From contig JAQTUE010000012.1 in the NCBI GenBank assembly GCA_028710415.1, positions 101,114 to 165,113 of the forward strand: DNA of 64,000 nucleotides, read 5' to 3'. The stretch comes from Paludibacter sp. (GTDB lineage Bacteria > Bacteroidota > Bacteroidia > Bacteroidales > Paludibacteraceae). The notes under the pieces were generated by a model. That model did not search any database. It saw nothing but the letters and a program-made list of their open reading frames with translations, and was not told the DNA's origin. Below, one piece after another: positions 62,708 to 64,000 of the stretch (positions within the stretch are counted from its first letter, which is position 1; every line of letters begins with the position of its first letter). A program made the position numbers and the translations under genes.

Positions 62708-63781
62708 TTATTCGGAGTTGGAGACTTTGTCACCAAATAATTTTGCCGCTTTTTTAAGATCTGCATCTGCAACTTTTGCATATATCGTTGTAGTAGCAAT
62801 ATTTTTATGGTTCATGAGTTTTTGAACGCGGGCGAGGTCGACTCCGATCGATAATAAATACGTAGCGTATGAATGTCTCAGAAGGTGTGGACCGGTCTTA
62901 TCTTTTTTAATACCGGCGAGTATTAGCGCTTCAGTTGCCACATAGTGAAGAGATTGAGGCTTTAAATCAAACAATCGAGTGTTTTCTTTTTCATCGATAT
63001 GTTTCAACCAAGCTATTATCTCATCTTCAAGATATGCAGCTTCAACATAAGATATTTTCTCCTTATTGCCTTTCCCAACAATTTTAAGAGGTATCAATCC
63101 ATCTCTGTCCGCTGTCCCGATCGATTTACGAGTAAGGCTCAATACCTCATTGGAACGAATTCCTGAATAGCATAATATCTTTAGCATTAGACGATTTCTT
63201 TGGGTCTTAATTGCATTTTTGTTTTTATATTCCGTATTGATAAAACGGACAAATTTTTCAAATTCTTCCGGGTACAACGTTTCCGGAATTTTTTCACCAT
63301 CGTACGAGCGAGGCATTTGTTCCATTCCGAATTTTTTTCCCGCACCCTCATCGTTTATATAGTTTTGGTTTTCAATATAATCAATGAACGCGACGATGTG
63401 ACGGTAGTAATTTTTTTTCGTTTTAATGCTTTTAAAATGTCTCGATCCAAAATAGTCTTCTTGAACTAATGCTGCAGATAAGTCTGAAATGGATTCAATG
63501 TGCCGTTCGTTAATGCAATAGCGTATAAAGTCTGTAACCACGACTGAATAGTTTCTAACTGCTTTCATCCCCACGCGAGCGATTTCTTTTGTTATGGAAT
63601 CGATATCGTCGAGTGTTTTTTGAGGCTCTTTTATGGATTGGCGTAAAGAAGTTATTTTCTTTGCGGATTCGGTATCCACTGCCCGCGATGACAGTGTGAC
63701 TATTTTTCGGCCAATATATTCCTTGGCCCAAAATGTTAAATCATCAAGTGGATTACCGAATGGTGAGAGCTTCGCGCTCAT
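62708..63781 (-). CDS. xerH: Tyrosine recombinase, XerH-like, 357 aa
   Basis: A phage-integrase family recombinase with core-binding N domain and C-terminal catalytic domain. Catalytic residues: Arg in YSGIRSNEVL (about 209), Lys in IVGKGNKEK, HLLRHSYATYL (His, Arg), LMNHKNIATTTIY (His and the tyrosine, about 331). The length and N-terminal layout fit XerH of Campylobacterota, the single recombinase resolving dimers at dif. On a plasmid it could resolve multimers or drive integration at a tRNA. Symbol is tentative. Confidence 0.85.
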   Translation of the reverse strand: MSAKLSPFGNPLDDLTFWAKEYIGRKIVTLSSRAVDTESAKKITSLRQSIKEPQKTLDDIDSITKEIARVGMKAVRNYSVVVTDFIRYCINERHIESISDLSAALVQEDYFGSRHFKSIKTKKNYYRHIVAFIDYIENQNYINDEGAGKKFGMEQMPRSYDGEKIPETLYPEEFEKFVRFINTEYKNKNAIKTQRNRLMLKILCYSGIRSNEVLSLTRKSIGTADRDGLIPLKIVGKGNKEKISYVEAAYLEDEIIAWLKHIDEKENTRLFDLKPQSLHYVATEALILAGIKKDKTGPHLLRHSYATYLLSIGVDLARVQKLMNHKNIATTTIYAKVADADLKKAAKLFGDKVSNSE

Positions 63782-63857
63782 GCCGCTCCTTGTAGCTATC
63801 TATAGTGTCAAGAATATTAACCATATTTTTATTATTTTTTTCCATTTTTTTATACAT
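63753..63857 (-). CDS. Small open frame upstream of the recombinase, uncertain
   Basis: A 34-codon frame (MYKKMEKNNKNMVNILDTID...) ends at 63753, overlapping the recombinase start; the frame stays open without an ATG up to a stop near 63998 (CPYIHIPLITVIQCAPRYAH, VRSPANVKKFREM). It could be the 3' part of a longer protein with a non-standard start. Low confidence. Confidence 0.25.
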   Translation of the reverse strand: MYKKMEKNNKNMVNILDTIDSYKERHEREALTIR

Positions 63858-64000
63858 TTCTCTGAATTTTTTCACATTTGCGGGGCTGCGTACGGGGGTA
63901 TAACGTTTGATCAGTTTAATATGAGCGTAGCGGGGAGCACATTGAATTACAGTTATCAGGGGAATGTGAATATACGGGCATTTCCGTATTTTACATCAGT

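Overview
The window looks like a piece of a large plasmid or plasmid-like integrative element from a low-GC, Gram-negative bacterium, most likely a Campylobacterota (epsilonproteobacterium). The sequence shows ParA/ParB with palindromic candidate parS sites, SSB, a RepL-like initiator next to an iteron field, a conjugation-type type IV secretion system (T4SS), a type IVb pilus segment, a hipBA toxin-antitoxin pair, IS200/IS605-family elements, a XerH-like recombinase and a tRNA-Ile2(CAU). The host assignment is inference from base composition, short intergenic gaps and overall gene style; no ribosomal marker is present.

Layout. (1) 1-1475 (minus): end of a type IVb pilus operon, with a PilR-like inner-membrane protein followed by a PilS-like prepilin cut by the window edge. 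(2) 1.8-2.45 kb: internally deleted IS605-type element. (3) 2.45-6.6 kb (minus): maintenance block with a hypothetical protein, SSB, ParB, ParA and a GGDEF diguanylate cyclase; a consensus promoter and two palindromes lie upstream of parA. (4) 6.65-23.4 kb (minus) and 23.5-34.6 kb (plus): two divergent T4SS operons. The minus arm has a VirB1-like transglycosylase, a VirB8-like protein, three paralogous Cys-rich exported proteins, a TOPRIM-domain protein, a SPOR-like exported protein and two paralogous VirB2/TrbC-like pilin candidates. The plus arm has a periplasmic bitopic protein, VirB9/DotH-like and VirB10/DotG-like core candidates, a small lipoprotein and two paralogous TraG_N/DotA-like polytopic proteins. 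The second of these, 1364 aa, carries a degenerate SGNH hydrolase domain and an RlpA-like double-psi barrel in its periplasmic loop. No VirB4/TraU, VirD4/TrbC or relaxase gene was recognised, so the rest of the transfer system should lie outside the window.

(5) 34.6-39.7 kb: accessory genes, including an ISL3-transposase-like protein that seems to lack the catalytic acids, a TnpB-only IS200/IS605 element, and a four-gene cassette ending in a DUF1643 protein. (6) 39.7-40.0 kb (minus): tRNA-Ile2 preceded by what looks like an independent small-RNA gene with a perfect sigma-70 promoter and its own terminator. (7) 40.1-43.7 kb: MoxR-type AAA+ ATPase and a VWA/zincin-motif partner. (8) 43.7-45.6 kb: secreted thermonuclease, and a lipoprotein made of secretin N-domains without the barrel. 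(9) 45.7-50.4 kb (minus): rep gene, iterons, strong hairpins and four uncharacterised genes. (10) 50.4-50.8 kb: a 400-bp imperfect palindrome. (11) 51.1-57.2 kb: two exported or membrane proteins, hipBA and a UvrD/Rep-family helicase. (12) 57.3-62.2 kb (plus): a tight three-gene operon of an unknown protein, an AAA+ ATPase and a helicase IV with extra zinc ribbons. (13) 62.2-63.8 kb (minus): a membrane protein and a tyrosine recombinase.

Functionally, most of the window serves spread (T4SS, T4b pilus, peptidoglycan-active enzymes) and maintenance (Rep/iterons, ParABS, SSB, HipBA, XerH). The most unusual item is the fused peptidoglycan-type domain pair inside a T4SS channel-type protein. Next are the small-RNA candidate, the large palindrome and the triplicated exported protein family.
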